Source: Deltaproteobacteria bacterium (lineage in GTDB: Bacteria; Desulfobacterota; Desulfobulbia; Desulfobulbales; Desulfobulbaceae). Taken from it: 64,000 nt of DNA. The DNA lies in NCBI GenBank assembly GCA_024280455.1, contig JAJRQC010000094.1:1-64000 (forward strand). The letters run 5' to 3'. Both the position numbers and the translations under genes were made by a program. Every line of letters starts with the position of its first letter. Position 1 is the first letter of the stretch. Shown here piece by piece: positions 52,924 to 62,023 of this stretch. The notes below the pieces were generated by a model. That model saw only the letters and a program-made list of their open reading frames with translations, was not told the origin of the DNA and ran no database searches.

Positions 52924-54735
52924 ATGATATATACCAATTTGCTTTATTTTTTGGTGGTGATTTTTGTGTTTTCCACCAATACTCCTGCAAAAGAACCCGT
53001 ACCCGGTCCGTGGACGGCGCTGTTGTCCGGTGGACTGGTCCTCTTTTTCTTTGCCCGCATCGCTGCAAATTTCTATGCTCGGTGCCTGCCCGGCTCCTCA
53101 CGGCTGTATTTTTCTGCGGAAAAAAAGCTCTCCATGCTTGCGGTTGCGGTGTTCATTTTTTTTACCTATGGACTGGATCTGAAGTACTATCTTCATCCCC
53201 TGTCCATGGATGACCACCTGCCGGTCCTGGAAAATCTGGCTGGTCTTGCCTTCTTTTTTCTCCTGCTCTCCATCATGTGGATCAAGGGGCGTCCGGCTTA
53301 CGAGGCGGTTTTCCAGCGGAAATATTCCACCGGCGCCTTTATTCTTTCCAACATCAAGGCGAATCTGCCCATTGTTCTCCCCTTTCTGGTGCTGTCGGCG
53401 GCCTTTGACCTCATGGCCCTGCTACCCTGGCCGCGTTTTCATGCCCTGCTGAGCTCCCCGTGGGGCGATCTGTTGCTTTTTGGGGTTTTTGTCTGCTTTC
53501 TTGCCCTGTTTTTTCCACCCCTTGTCCGCTGGCTCTGGGGGTGCAAGCCCATGCCCCAGGGTCCTTTACGGCAGCGTATCGAGGCCTTCTGCAGTTCTCA
53601 AGGATTTTCTTCGGAGATTTTATACTGGCCTCTTTTTGAGGGCCAGGTCCTCACCGCCGGAATAATGGGTATTGTGCCCAAATTTCGTTACCTGCTGATC
53701 ACTCCGGCCCTGCTGGCAACGCTTGATGAACAGGAGTTAGACTCGGTGCTGGCCCATGAAATCGGCCATGTCAAAAAGATGCATCTTATACTTTATATAG
53801 TGCTTTTTTTCGGTTTTTCCATTGTAGCCGGAGCCCTTGCCGAACCCCTGCCGTACCTGCTGCTCGGCAGTGAAACCTTTTACAGTCTGCTCGGGTTTTT
53901 TAAGACCAGCCCCGACGCCCTGCTTGCTGTGCTGGCCTCGCTGCCTCTGCTGGTGTTCATGCTGATTTATTTTCGTTTTATATTCGGCTATTTCATTCGT
54001 AATTTCGAGCGTCAGGCCGACCTGTACGTCTTTAAGGCCCAGGGAACGAGCGGTCCCCTGATCCGTTCCTTTGAAAAGATTGCCGTTTTAAGCGGCAATA
54101 TCAGGGATGAGAAGAGCTGGCATCACTTCGGTATTGGGGAACGAATCGATTTTCTGGAAAAATGCGAAAAAGACCCTTCACTGATCCGTCGCCAGGACCG
54201 CAAGGTCTATACCAGTCTGGCTGTATATTTCCTGGTAATTCTCTGCACTGTTCTCGCCATGCGGCAAGTTGATGTGGAGTCCATGGCCGCCGGTTTCGAG
54301 ACCCGTTATGCCGAGGCGGTCCTGGAACAGAAACTGCAACAGGAACCGGAAAACAGTCTGTGGCTGCAGCTGCTTGGCGATCTGATGCAGAAGAAGGCGA
54401 TGGAAAAAAAGGCCATTGAGGCCTATGACCGGGCCCTGGCGCTGAACCCGATGAATGCGGAGTTGAACAATAATCTGGCCTGGCTGCTGTTGACCGCCCG
54501 GGACAAGTCGGTACGCGATCCGGTCCGGGCCCTGACCCTTGCCCGAGCTGCCGCCATGCTCAAAGAGGAGGGGTTTATTCTTGATACCCTGGCCACCGCT
54601 TACTGGGCCAATGGGCTCATTGAAGAGGCCCTGGCCCTTGAAGTCAAGGCCGGGCGGCTCGATCCGGAAAACAGAAAATATTACCGCAGCCGGTGGGAGA
54701 AGTTCCGCACCCAGTCCTGGAACGTAGAGCCGTAA
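52924..54735 (+). CDS. M48-family membrane metalloprotease with TPRs
   Basis: 603 residues. Several N-terminal membrane helices (1-220), zinc motif HEIGH at 278-282 (AHEIGHVKKMH), third ligand in NFERQADLY, more helices, and C-terminal tetratricopeptide-like repeats (~450-590, e.g. AIEAYDRALALNPMNAELNNNLA). This is an HtpX/Ste24-like peptidase fused to TPRs. It may degrade membrane proteins. It starts 188 bp downstream of a minus-strand tRNA. Confidence 0.86.
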   Translation: MIYTNLLYFLVVIFVFSTNTPAKEPVPGPWTALLSGGLVLFFFARIAANFYARCLPGSSRLYFSAEKKLSMLAVAVFIFFTYGLDLKYYLHPLSMDDHLPVLENLAGLAFFFLLLSIMWIKGRPAYEAVFQRKYSTGAFILSNIKANLPIVLPFLVLSAAFDLMALLPWPRFHALLSSPWGDLLLFGVFVCFLALFFPPLVRWLWGCKPMPQGPLRQRIEAFCSSQGFSSEILYWPLFEGQVLTAGIMGIVPKFRYLLITPALLATLDEQELDSVLAHEIGHVKKMHLILYIVLFFGFSIVAGALAEPLPYLLLGSETFYSLLGFFKTSPDALLAVLASLPLLVFMLIYFRFIFGYFIRNFERQADLYVFKAQGTSGPLIRSFEKIAVLSGNIRDEKSWHHFGIGERIDFLEKCEKDPSLIRRQDRKVYTSLAVYFLVILCTVLAMRQVDVESMAAGFETRYAEAVLEQKLQQEPENSLWLQLLGDLMQKKAMEKKAIEAYDRALALNPMNAELNNNLAWLLLTARDKSVRDPVRALTLARAAAMLKEEGFILDTLATAYWANGLIEEALALEVKAGRLDPENRKYYRSRWEKFRTQSWNVEP

Positions 54736-54743
54736 TTATGTGT

Positions 54744-54840
54744 TTATCCGAAAATAGCCCACGAAGTGATACCGTATCAGGATATTTTCATTCTTTGTTG
54801 TGGCTGTGTCGTTAAAAACCTGGTCCAGCCATGCTGGTTA
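54744..54840 (-). repeat. Two-hairpin dispersed repeat, inverted copy
   Basis: The complement of the 1246-1349 copy, with the same order of hairpins (TTATCCGAAAATAGCCC at one end, CCAGCCATGCTGG at the other). It lies directly after the M48 gene and before the truncated methyltransferase. Confidence 0.8.
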
Positions 54841-54877
54841 CTCCCGAAGATCGCTCCCGGGAGCGCACCGTGGCAAG

Positions 54878-55333
54878 TCAGGCCGCTTTTTGCTGCAAAG
54901 GATTCGATCGTTTCAGGGAACCGGCAATATTCATAAGCGTCTGATCCCGGCTGTTGAGAATAACCGCGTCCAGGACTGATTGCACCAGCAGGGGCAGCAT
55001 CCGACAGTGCAGGCTGGAGCGTTTGCGTGGAGATAACCCCAAGGTGCCGTTGCTTAAACCGACAATGGTTTTTACCTGCCCGGCTGAGAGTTCTCCGATC
55101 AGGGAGATGGTCTGCAGGATCGGATCGAGGTCGGGCATGCCGCCGGTCAGGTTCCAGGCAACGGGATCCGTTCTGACCGAGAGTACCGGGTCAAGGTAGA
55201 GTTGCTCTCGGGAGAGCCCTATCCCGTCTGCCTGTTCAAGGACATCAAGCGCTATCTGCAGACGGTGCCGGGTATACTCTATCTTGTATGTCTGGTCGAT
55301 GAATCTGACATCGACCAGACGGTTGTGCGACAA
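54878..55333 (-). pseudogene. 5'-truncated pterin-binding methyltransferase remnant
   Basis: 151 codons that encode only the end of a dihydropteroate-synthase-fold domain as in methyltetrahydrofolate methyltransferases: REQLYLDPVLSVRTDP, ILQTISLIGEL, VKTIVGLSNGTLGLSPRKRSSLHCRM, LDAVILN. The first half of the barrel is missing, and residues 1-25 are unlike the family. A repeat element flanks the 3' end, so deletion by repeat-associated events is likely. Confidence 0.65.
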
Positions 55334-55336
55334 TGC

Positions 55337-55546
55337 TCAGCAGCCCTCAATGGCTTTTTTCTTATCCGCTTTGACCTTGACCTTGTCGCCGACCTTCATC
55401 TTGGCTGCTTTTTTACCGCAGTCAAGGGTGACCACTGCATCCTTTACCTCCGTCACCGTGCATTTTGTCGTTGCTGCCATGGCTGCGGGAACAGTAAAGG
55501 CGAAAAGGGCGATGGCTGCCAGCAGGATGGATGTTTTTTTGAACAT
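55337..55546 (-). CDS. Small exported protein, unknown
   Basis: 69 residues from the ATG at 55546, preceded by AAGGAGG; a longer open frame upstream lacks a site. A signal peptide (SILLAAIALFAFTVPAAMA) leads to a ~45-residue mature part, KCTVTEVKDAVVTLDCGKKAAKMKVGDKVKV, with two cysteines that could pair and a Lys-rich end. It resembles small periplasmic OB- or SH3-like beta modules, but no family was recognised. Confidence 0.72.
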   Translation of the reverse strand: MFKKTSILLAAIALFAFTVPAAMAATTKCTVTEVKDAVVTLDCGKKAAKMKVGDKVKVKADKKKAIEGC

Positions 55547-55802
55547 TATGTTCCTCCTTAAAAAAAAATAAAATGGGGACTTCTCCTGTTTCCTGTACTT
55601 CAACAGTAGGGCATAATCGCTTGCAGGAGAACCCGACATCGGGTGATGCCGACCTCTGACTTGTATCTATGTCGGGTCGTCATTGATGATATTTCAATTA
55701 GTTACGTGGTGGTTCTTGTTTTGTTCCAGGAGGTTTTTTGTCGTGTAGAAGATGCATAACATGATGTTGTTGCAGGGGGAGGGAAAATGCCTTTGTCACC
55801 GG

Positions 55803-56354
55803 TCAGGCAAGATAAAATCCGATGGCCGGCAGGACGCCGCCACTGATTACAAGGAACCAGTCCAGGGGGCGATAGCGAAAGATGACCAGCCCGGTCAGAG
55901 TAATCAGCAGGATGGCGATGCAGGTAAAGTCGGCAATGATGAGCCAGATGGTACTTGTCTTAAAGACCTTGTGCAGACTGTTGAGCCGGTTCCAGGGCTG
56001 GCGGGGATTTTTTTCAATGGTTGTCATCTCACCCTTTTCCGGGTCAATGATATAGGTCGTCTTGCCGTGGGAACCGTAGAGGAATTCGATGGTTCTGGCG
56101 TCGCGGATCCGGATAACCGTGGGGTCATCGGCTCTGCCGATCTGATTTTTATACAGATCGATAAACTCACGCATGAGTGTGATGTCGGACGGCTCCACCC
56201 GGGAAACGGCCTGGTGTTTATCGATGAAATAGCCGAACGCCTTCCTGTGATTGAGCAGGATTCCGGTAATACAGTAAAAGATGACCAGTCCGGCGAGCAA
56301 CAGGCCGAACCAGCGGTGCAGTTTGCGCAGCAGGCGAAGGGTTGAGGGATTCAT
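55803..56354 (-). CDS. PepSY-associated membrane protein
   Basis: 183 residues with three hydrophobic helices: WFGLLLAGLVIFYCITGILLN near the N-terminus, a middle PepSY-like soluble part (FLYGSHGKTTYIIDPEKGEM), and two closing helices. The HRWFG and GLLLN features match the PepSY_TM family, often linked to metal uptake or reductases. Single gene, no clear partner. Confidence 0.82.
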   Translation of the reverse strand: MNPSTLRLLRKLHRWFGLLLAGLVIFYCITGILLNHRKAFGYFIDKHQAVSRVEPSDITLMREFIDLYKNQIGRADDPTVIRIRDARTIEFLYGSHGKTTYIIDPEKGEMTTIEKNPRQPWNRLNSLHKVFKTSTIWLIIADFTCIAILLITLTGLVIFRYRPLDWFLVISGGVLPAIGFYLA

Positions 56355-56362
56355 TTCTTTTG

Positions 56363-56493
56363 TCTGTTGAGAGGGATACCATCGCTGAAATCTTTAGGGA
56401 GAAGGAACTCTGCGATCTGATGAAGATCTCGCATGGTTTTCCCTGTAGTCAAACAAAGCGATGTTATCCCTGATTATTGAGAAGCTGAGCTTG
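56363..56493 (+). repeat. Inverted-repeat element, copy 2
   Basis: AGGGATACCATCGCT at the left pairs with AGCGATGTTATCCCT at the right (14 of 15), with a ~70-bp centre. Same orientation as the copy at 12549-12677. It starts 9 bp from the PepSY gene and ends 10 bp from the extended end of nrdG. Confidence 0.75.
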
Positions 56494-56641
56494 TAAAAAA
56501 AAATCAGGTGCTCCCGGCTTGTCGAGCCAATGCCGTTTCTTTACCACAGAGCTCGGGTTCCAGGGCATATTCCGGGTTGAAGGACTGGAAAACATGACGG
56601 CAGTTTTTTGTTTTCCGCAGCATGGCCGGTATCTGCTGTCG

Positions 56642-57163
56642 CTACTCTGGCCGGTGCAGTCCGTCCACCCAGGTGGTACGAAACAGGACCGGAATATCGG
56701 AATCTGAAAGAAGCTCAATAGACCGTCTGATACGGGCGGTGTCCACTGGCGTGCCGGTCAGGACGGAATAGCGGGCAAGGGGTGCCTTGATATCCATGGC
56801 AACGAAATCGACCAGCGCAGCATCCAGCAGCCGGTCCAGCACCTCGGGTCTGGAACCGTTGGTGTCCAGCTTGACCTGAAAACCCCGTTCCCGCACCTGG
56901 TAACAGAAATCAGTGAGGCCGGGCTGCAGGGTCGGCTCTCCGCCGCTGATCACAACTCCTTCCAGCAGGCCGGACCGCTTTTCAAGAAATGCGAGGATAT
57001 CTTTTTCTCTCAGCTGGTTCCCCTGGTTTCCCGACACCAGCAGGAAGCCGTTATGGCAGAAGGGGCAGCGGAAGTTGCACCCCTGGGTAAAGAGCACGGC
57101 CGCCGTTTTGCCGGGATAGTCGCAGAGGGAGAATTTTTGCATTCCACCAAAGAGTATTGTCAT
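56642..57163 (-). CDS. nrdG: Anaerobic NrdG-type activase with early TAG
   Basis: 173 residues to a TAG, with the radical SAM cluster CNFRCPFC (C29, C33, C36) and SGGEPTLQ. The same frame stays open for 45 more codons after TAG (56642-56644) to a TGA at 56504, and that part looks like a genuine NrdG end (FNPEYALEPEL near residue 195). So the protein is either truncated or read through. It generates the glycyl radical in NrdD. It overlaps nrdD by 4 bp. Confidence 0.88.
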   Translation of the reverse strand: MTILFGGMQKFSLCDYPGKTAAVLFTQGCNFRCPFCHNGFLLVSGNQGNQLREKDILAFLEKRSGLLEGVVISGGEPTLQPGLTDFCYQVRERGFQVKLDTNGSRPEVLDRLLDAALVDFVAMDIKAPLARYSVLTGTPVDTARIRRSIELLSDSDIPVLFRTTWVDGLHRPE

Positions 57164-59307
57164 GCTTTCCGGGCGGTTTTCGTTACCTGATACCGGCTGC
57201 GCAGGCTGAATTCCTCCCGCTTGCCGCTATTCCATTGGTCCACCGGCCGCAGGTAGCCCACGACCCTGGAGTATATCTCGGTCCGGGTCCCGCAGTCCGG
57301 GCACTGTTTTTGCTCGCCGCGCAGATAACCGTGGGTCGGGCAGATGGAAAAGGACGGCGTAATGGTGAAATAGGGCATGCGGTACGAACTGCAGACTTTC
57401 TTGACAAACGATTTGACCGCACCGGGATCGGCCACGGATTCGCCGAGAAAGACATGCTGCACCGTGCCGCCGGTGTAACGGGACTGCAAAGGGTCCTGGA
57501 GATCAAGAACTTCAAAGATATCATCACTGAAGTTGACCGGCAGTTGGGTTGAGTTGGAATAGATGGGAACCGGTTCCTCGCCGCTGGTCTGCAGCCCGCA
57601 TCGCAGCCCCGGGAATCGTTTGGCATCCAGTCCGGCCAGCCTGAACCCGGTACCCTCGGCCGGGGTCGCCTCCAGGTTATAGTGGTTGTCGGTTTCTTGC
57701 TGAAACTGTTGCAGCCGTGACCGCATATGGTCCAGGACCCGGATGGCAAATTGCTGCCCCTCGGAATCACCTATACTCAGTCCCTTGAAGTTCAGGCAGG
57801 CCTCGTTCATGCCGATCAGACCGATGGTGGAGAAATGGTTGTCCCAGTATCGGCCAAATCGTTCCCTGACCCGGCGCAGGTAATAGCTGGTGTACGGGTA
57901 CAGTCCTTTTTTTGTGAACTGTTCAAGTACCTTGCGTTTTGTTTCCAGACTTGTACGGGCTATCTCCATGAGATGGTCGAGGCGGGAAAAAAAATCGGCT
58001 TCGTCTGTTGCCTGATAGCCGATAGCACCCATGTTGATGGTGACCACGCCGATGGATCCGGTCAGGGGATTTGCACCGAACAGGCCGCCGCCGCGTTTTT
58101 CAAGCTGTCGGGTATCAAGACGCAGGCGGCAGCACATGGAGCGGGCATCATCGGGTGAAAGATCGGAGTTGATGAAGTTGGCAAAATAGGGAATCCCATA
58201 GCGGGCCGTAACCTGCCAGAGCGGTTCCAGGTCGGGGTCATCCCAGTCAAAATTCTTTGTAATGTTGTAGGTGGGAATAGGGAAAGTAAAGACTCTACCT
58301 TTGGCATCACCCTCGGTCATCACCTCGAGAAAGGCTCGATTGAGCAGGCTTACCTCGGCCTGATAATCGCCGTACACCGTCTCCTGCCGGCGGCCGCCGA
58401 TGACCACCGGTTGCTCGGCAAGTGCCCTGGGTACCTGCAGGTCAAGGGTCAGGTTGGTAAACGGGGTCTGAAAACCGACCCGGGTCGGCACGTTGAGGTT
58501 GAAGATAAATTCCTGCAGGGCCTGCCTGACCTCTTTAAATTCAAGGCCGTCATGGCGGATAAACGGAGCCAGCAGAGTGTCGAAGGAGGAAAAGGCCTGA
58601 GCCCCGGCCGCTTCACCCTGCAGGGTGTAAAAAAAATTGACGATCTGGCCAAGTGCGGTGCGCAGATGTCGGGCCGGGGCTGATTCGGCCTTGCCCGGTG
58701 CGCCCCGAAATCCGTGTATAAGCAGGTCCTGAAGGTCCCAGCCCACGCAGTAGACCGACAACTGGCCCAGGTCGTGGATATGAAGATCACCCTGCTGATG
58801 GGCATGCCGGACTTCAGGGGTGTATATTTTGTTTAGCCAGTACACCTTGCTGATTTCACTGGCGATATAGTTGTTGAGGCCTTGCAGCGAGTAGGCCATG
58901 TTGGAGTTTTCCTCCACCTGCCAGTCAAGGCGCTCAAGATAGTTCTCGATCAGATCCACGTCTGCCTTGAGGACCATTTCTCGAATACGGGCATGCTGGT
59001 CCCTGTACAGAATATAGGCCTTGGCGGTTTTTTTGTACGGAGAAGTCAGCAGGACTTCTTCCACCAGATCCTGAATTGTTTCCACGGAGGGAACTTCTTC
59101 CTCCAGCATGGTCTGGGCCAGGGAAAAAACCCGGATGGTCAGCCGTCTGGCCTCGGGTTCGCCGAATTCGCCGCTGGCGCGACCGGCCTTGAGAATGGCC
59201 AGGGTTATCTTGTTGATATCAAAGGAAACAATCTGTCCGTTACGTTTACGGATTTGTGAAAAAACAGAAATTTCCGCCGCAGGTGCGGCCTGAACAGACG
59301 CAGACAT
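57160..59307 (-). CDS. nrdD: Anaerobic ribonucleoside-triphosphate reductase
   Basis: About 715 residues from the ATG at 59307 (AGGAGAG site). N-terminal ATP-cone (RKRNGQIVSFDINKIT), glycyl-radical enzyme core (DLHIHDLGQLSVYCVGWDL), zinc-site cysteines CPTHG ... CPDCG, and the radical glycine in SRVVGYLRPV near the end. Class III enzyme for dNTP synthesis without oxygen or cobalamin. Its leader carries a cobalamin riboswitch, so it is probably lowered when cobalamin is plentiful. Confidence 0.96.
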   Translation of the reverse strand: MSASVQAAPAAEISVFSQIRKRNGQIVSFDINKITLAILKAGRASGEFGEPEARRLTIRVFSLAQTMLEEEVPSVETIQDLVEEVLLTSPYKKTAKAYILYRDQHARIREMVLKADVDLIENYLERLDWQVEENSNMAYSLQGLNNYIASEISKVYWLNKIYTPEVRHAHQQGDLHIHDLGQLSVYCVGWDLQDLLIHGFRGAPGKAESAPARHLRTALGQIVNFFYTLQGEAAGAQAFSSFDTLLAPFIRHDGLEFKEVRQALQEFIFNLNVPTRVGFQTPFTNLTLDLQVPRALAEQPVVIGGRRQETVYGDYQAEVSLLNRAFLEVMTEGDAKGRVFTFPIPTYNITKNFDWDDPDLEPLWQVTARYGIPYFANFINSDLSPDDARSMCCRLRLDTRQLEKRGGGLFGANPLTGSIGVVTINMGAIGYQATDEADFFSRLDHLMEIARTSLETKRKVLEQFTKKGLYPYTSYYLRRVRERFGRYWDNHFSTIGLIGMNEACLNFKGLSIGDSEGQQFAIRVLDHMRSRLQQFQQETDNHYNLEATPAEGTGFRLAGLDAKRFPGLRCGLQTSGEEPVPIYSNSTQLPVNFSDDIFEVLDLQDPLQSRYTGGTVQHVFLGESVADPGAVKSFVKKVCSSYRMPYFTITPSFSICPTHGYLRGEQKQCPDCGTRTEIYSRVVGYLRPVDQWNSGKREEFSLRSRYQVTKTARKA

Positions 59308-59409
59308 AGCTCTCTCCTTTCCTCGAAGGGTCAAGTATGGATGATTTTTACCGGCAGGTTTTCGGACTTGTGGACTATGGTTTGGATAGAGTAAAAAATA
59401 AAGAAAATA

Positions 59410-59575
59410 TCCGGGCCTACTGACCGTCGCTTCCCGTGCCGTTGTCGGCCCAGTGCTTTTCCCCTTTCCGGGGAGACGGTGGTCGTTTCCACTTACCGCT
59501 GCGGGACAGTTCCGGATTCACACCGGATTCCCTTTCGTGCATCAATCTGATACATTTTTACGCTTCCCGTGAAGC
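59410..59575 (-). promoter_or_regulatory. Cobalamin riboswitch upstream of nrdD
   Basis: On the minus strand: GGGAATCCGGTGTGAATCC, then GGAACTGTCCCGCAGCGGTAA, the conserved B12-box core, and a later GGGAAGCGACGGTCAG segment before nrdD. It faces nrdDG. No clear terminator hairpin lies between it and the nrdD start, so the switch may act on translation or by another transcript-level route. Confidence 0.85.
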
Positions 59576-59697
59576 GTACCAGTAAACGTATTGGTACTGT
59601 ATATGGTGTCTCTTTGTCGGTCAAGTACTAAATGAAGTGTTTTGGTGAAGTTTTCTTGACAGTGAAAAGATCCCGTAGTAATGATCTGTTTTAGATT

Positions 59698-59872
59698 TTC
59701 AGGTTCTGCGAAAGCAGATGAAAAGGGAACCCGGTGTAACTCCGGGACGGGCCCGCCGCTGTAACCGGGGACGAATTTCGTAAGTTTGCCACTGTCTTTT
59801 TTAAGATGGGAAGGTGCGGAAGGAGGTTGAACCGGAAGTCAGAAGACCTGCCTGAAAAAATGCGTCTTTGTC
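59698..59872 (+). promoter_or_regulatory. Cobalamin riboswitch upstream of cbiK
   Basis: Plus-strand aptamer with AAAAGGGAACCCGGTGTAAC, GACGGGCCCGCCGCTGTAACC, GGGAAGGTGCGG and the closing GAAGTCAGAAGACCTGCC. All canonical conserved blocks are present in order. An intrinsic terminator follows at 59922. Confidence 0.95.
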
Positions 59873-59921
59873 CTGTGGCTCAAGGAGAAGGCAGACGGAA
59901 GATTCTGGGATAAAGTAGGGA

Positions 59922-59965
59922 AATCCTGGATCAATTTTTATAATTGGTCCGGGATTTTTTGTTTT
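59922..59965 (+). terminator. Riboswitch expression-platform terminator
   Basis: A 15-bp stem (AATCCTGGATCAATT with AATTGGTCCGGGATT, two G-U pairs), loop TTTAT, then TTTTTTGTTTT. It sits between the aptamer and cbiK, implying transcription attenuation when cobalamin binds. Confidence 0.9.
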
Positions 59966-59992
59966 CCCGGGCCGTGAAAGAAGGAGATTGTC

Positions 59993-60982
59993 ATGAAGTC
60001 GAGGATGTTTTTTTTCACGGTGGCAGTGTTATTTCTGTGTACCGCAACGACCAGTTTTGCCAGTGGAGCGTGGAAGGTGGAACATAAAAATGCCATTGTC
60101 CTGGCCATGTTCGGAACAACAGTGGAACCTGCCTTGCAGGGACTGCTCAATATCCGAACCAAGATGATTGAAAAGTATCCAGATACCCCGGTCCGGATAG
60201 CCTTTACCTCAAATATCATTCGCAAGAAATGGCAGCACCGGGCAGAAGATCCTGCCTATATCAAAGCCCATCCTGAGATCCCCTCCGATGTTCTTCATGT
60301 AAAAACCCCGCTGGCCACTATCGCTGACCTGCAGAACGAGGGCTATGACACCATTGTGGTTCAACCGACCCATATTGCCATGGGTGAGGAATATCTTGAC
60401 CTGGCCACCTATGTAGACAGCCTGATGCGGATGGGTACCCTGAAAAAACCCAAGTATAAACCGTTTCATAAGGTTGTCCTTGGCCGTCCTGCCCTCGGTA
60501 CCTATGGTACGGATCACCCCTATGCTGAAGACATAATGACGGTTGCCAAAGTCTTAGCCCCGGATGTGGAGCTGGCGGTACAGGAAAAGGCGGCCCTGGT
60601 TTACATGGGCCATGGCAATGAATATTTTCCCTCTGCCGGAGCCTATCTTGAACTCGCCGACCGCATGCGGCAGCTGTACCCGGAGGTTGTGACCGCCATC
60701 GGTAACGTGGAGGGGTTTCCGGCCCTGGAGGATGTGATGGATACGCTGAAGCTGTATGGCGTGAAAAAAGTCGTCCTCAAACCCTGCATGGTGGTTGCCG
60801 GTGATCATGCCATGAACGATATGGCCGGGCCTGAAGCGGATTCCTGGAAATCGGTACTGGAAAAAAACGGTTTTGAGGTGGTTGTGGTCAAGCGTGGCCT
60901 TGGGGAACAGGATGCCTTTGCCGATATCTTTGTCAATCATGCCGCAGATGCAGCTAAAGACGCTGGCATCGTCCTGAAATAA
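59993..60982 (+). CDS. cbiK: Periplasmic CbiK-type cobaltochelatase
   Basis: 329 residues: signal peptide (FFFTVAVLFLCTATTSFASG), then the class II chelatase fold of CbiK (ILVLAMFGTTV-like AIVLAMFGTTVEPAL, VVQPTHIAMGEEY, VYMGHGNEYFPSAGAY, GNVEGFPALEDV). The histidines in PTHI and MGHGNE are likely metal-site residues. Cytoplasmic CbiK inserts cobalt into sirohydrochlorin; exported homologues are known in Desulfovibrio, where a role in haem or cobalt handling is unsettled. First gene under the plus-strand riboswitch. Confidence 0.92.
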   Translation: MKSRMFFFTVAVLFLCTATTSFASGAWKVEHKNAIVLAMFGTTVEPALQGLLNIRTKMIEKYPDTPVRIAFTSNIIRKKWQHRAEDPAYIKAHPEIPSDVLHVKTPLATIADLQNEGYDTIVVQPTHIAMGEEYLDLATYVDSLMRMGTLKKPKYKPFHKVVLGRPALGTYGTDHPYAEDIMTVAKVLAPDVELAVQEKAALVYMGHGNEYFPSAGAYLELADRMRQLYPEVVTAIGNVEGFPALEDVMDTLKLYGVKKVVLKPCMVVAGDHAMNDMAGPEADSWKSVLEKNGFEVVVVKRGLGEQDAFADIFVNHAADAAKDAGIVLK

Positions 60983-62023
60983 ATGGCTGCACGGCCGGGA
61001 TTTTCATTTGCCACAGGCATAGTCCTGCTTGTATTGCTGCTTGCCTCCATGGTGCTGGCGGCAACCATGGGCTATATGAAGGTTCCGGCCGCTGATGTCC
61101 TGGAGGTGGTTTTTCAGCAGATAACCGGTGGTGCGTCCACCCTGGAACCTGTCACCGTGGCGGTTGTTGCCGATGTCCGTCTGCCCCGTATTCTTGCGGC
61201 CGTGCTGGTCGGCGGGGTGCTGGCCCTCTGCGGTACGGTGTTTCAGGCTATTCTGCTCAATCCCCTGGCCGATCCCTATACCCTGGGTATCTCATCCGGG
61301 GCCGCCTTCGGGGCCTCTCTTGTAATCGTGCTCCAGGTCTTTGGCCTGGCCCTGCCGCCTGCACTGTCCATCCCGGTTTTTGCTTTTATCGGCAGTGTCG
61401 GCACCCTGTTTGCCGTGCTCGCCCTGGCCTCCGGTGACCGGCGGTTGTCTTCCACCAGCCTGATCCTCTCCGGGGTGATTGTGGCGGCAATTCTCTCGGC
61501 CGCGATCGGCTTTCTCAAGTTCCTGGCCGATGAACAGGTGGGTATTATTATTTTCTGGCTCATGGGCTCACTGTCCGGGGGTTCCTGGCAGAATCTTTCT
61601 CTGCTGTTCCCGGTTGCCTTTGCCGGGCTTGCGGTTTGCCTGCTGTACGGGCGGGAGCTCAATATCATGGCAACCGGAGAACGGGCCGCGGCAACCCTTG
61701 GGGTCAACACGGTCCGGCTGCGCTGGATTTTGCTGCTGGTCTGTTCCCTGATGACTGCGGTCTGTGTGTCTGTTTCCGGAATCATCGGTTTTGTCGGTCT
61801 GATCGTGCCCCATCTCCTGCGGCACCTGATCGGCCCGGATAACCGTTGGCTGATCGGACTCTCGTTTCTGGGTGGCGGCCTGCTTTTACTCTTTGCCGAT
61901 ACCCTGACCCGGGCGGTCTTACCGGCCGAGGTGCCCATCGGGGTTTTGACCGCACTTATCGGTGGTCCATTTTTCTGTTTTATTTTTAAAAAACGGCAGC
62001 AGGATGGCACATCAGGACTCTGA
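60983..62023 (+). CDS. FecCD/BtuC-type ABC permease
   Basis: 346 residues, about ten hydrophobic helices; DVRLPRILAAVLVGGVLALCG and NPLADPYTLGISSGAAFGA are landmarks of the BtuC/FecC family, as is GIIGFVGLIVPHLLRH. Starts on the first base after the cbiK stop. By context likely imports cobalamin, cobinamide or a metal chelate. BtuC is the probable role; siderophore transport is the alternative. Confidence 0.88.
   Translation: MAARPGFSFATGIVLLVLLLASMVLAATMGYMKVPAADVLEVVFQQITGGASTLEPVTVAVVADVRLPRILAAVLVGGVLALCGTVFQAILLNPLADPYTLGISSGAAFGASLVIVLQVFGLALPPALSIPVFAFIGSVGTLFAVLALASGDRRLSSTSLILSGVIVAAILSAAIGFLKFLADEQVGIIIFWLMGSLSGGSWQNLSLLFPVAFAGLAVCLLYGRELNIMATGERAAATLGVNTVRLRWILLLVCSLMTAVCVSVSGIIGFVGLIVPHLLRHLIGPDNRWLIGLSFLGGGLLLLFADTLTRAVLPAEVPIGVLTALIGGPFFCFIFKKRQQDGTSGL

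Noticed and set aside
56642-56644. UAG in nrdG as a pyrrolysine codon
   Set aside because: UAG ends nifH and nifN normally here and no pyl genes are in the window; kept only as a minor alternative.
56464-56718. An 84-codon frame overlapping the end of nrdG
   Set aside because: It is an alternate frame of the nrdG tail; the nrdG frame itself continues past the TAG with family-like sequence.
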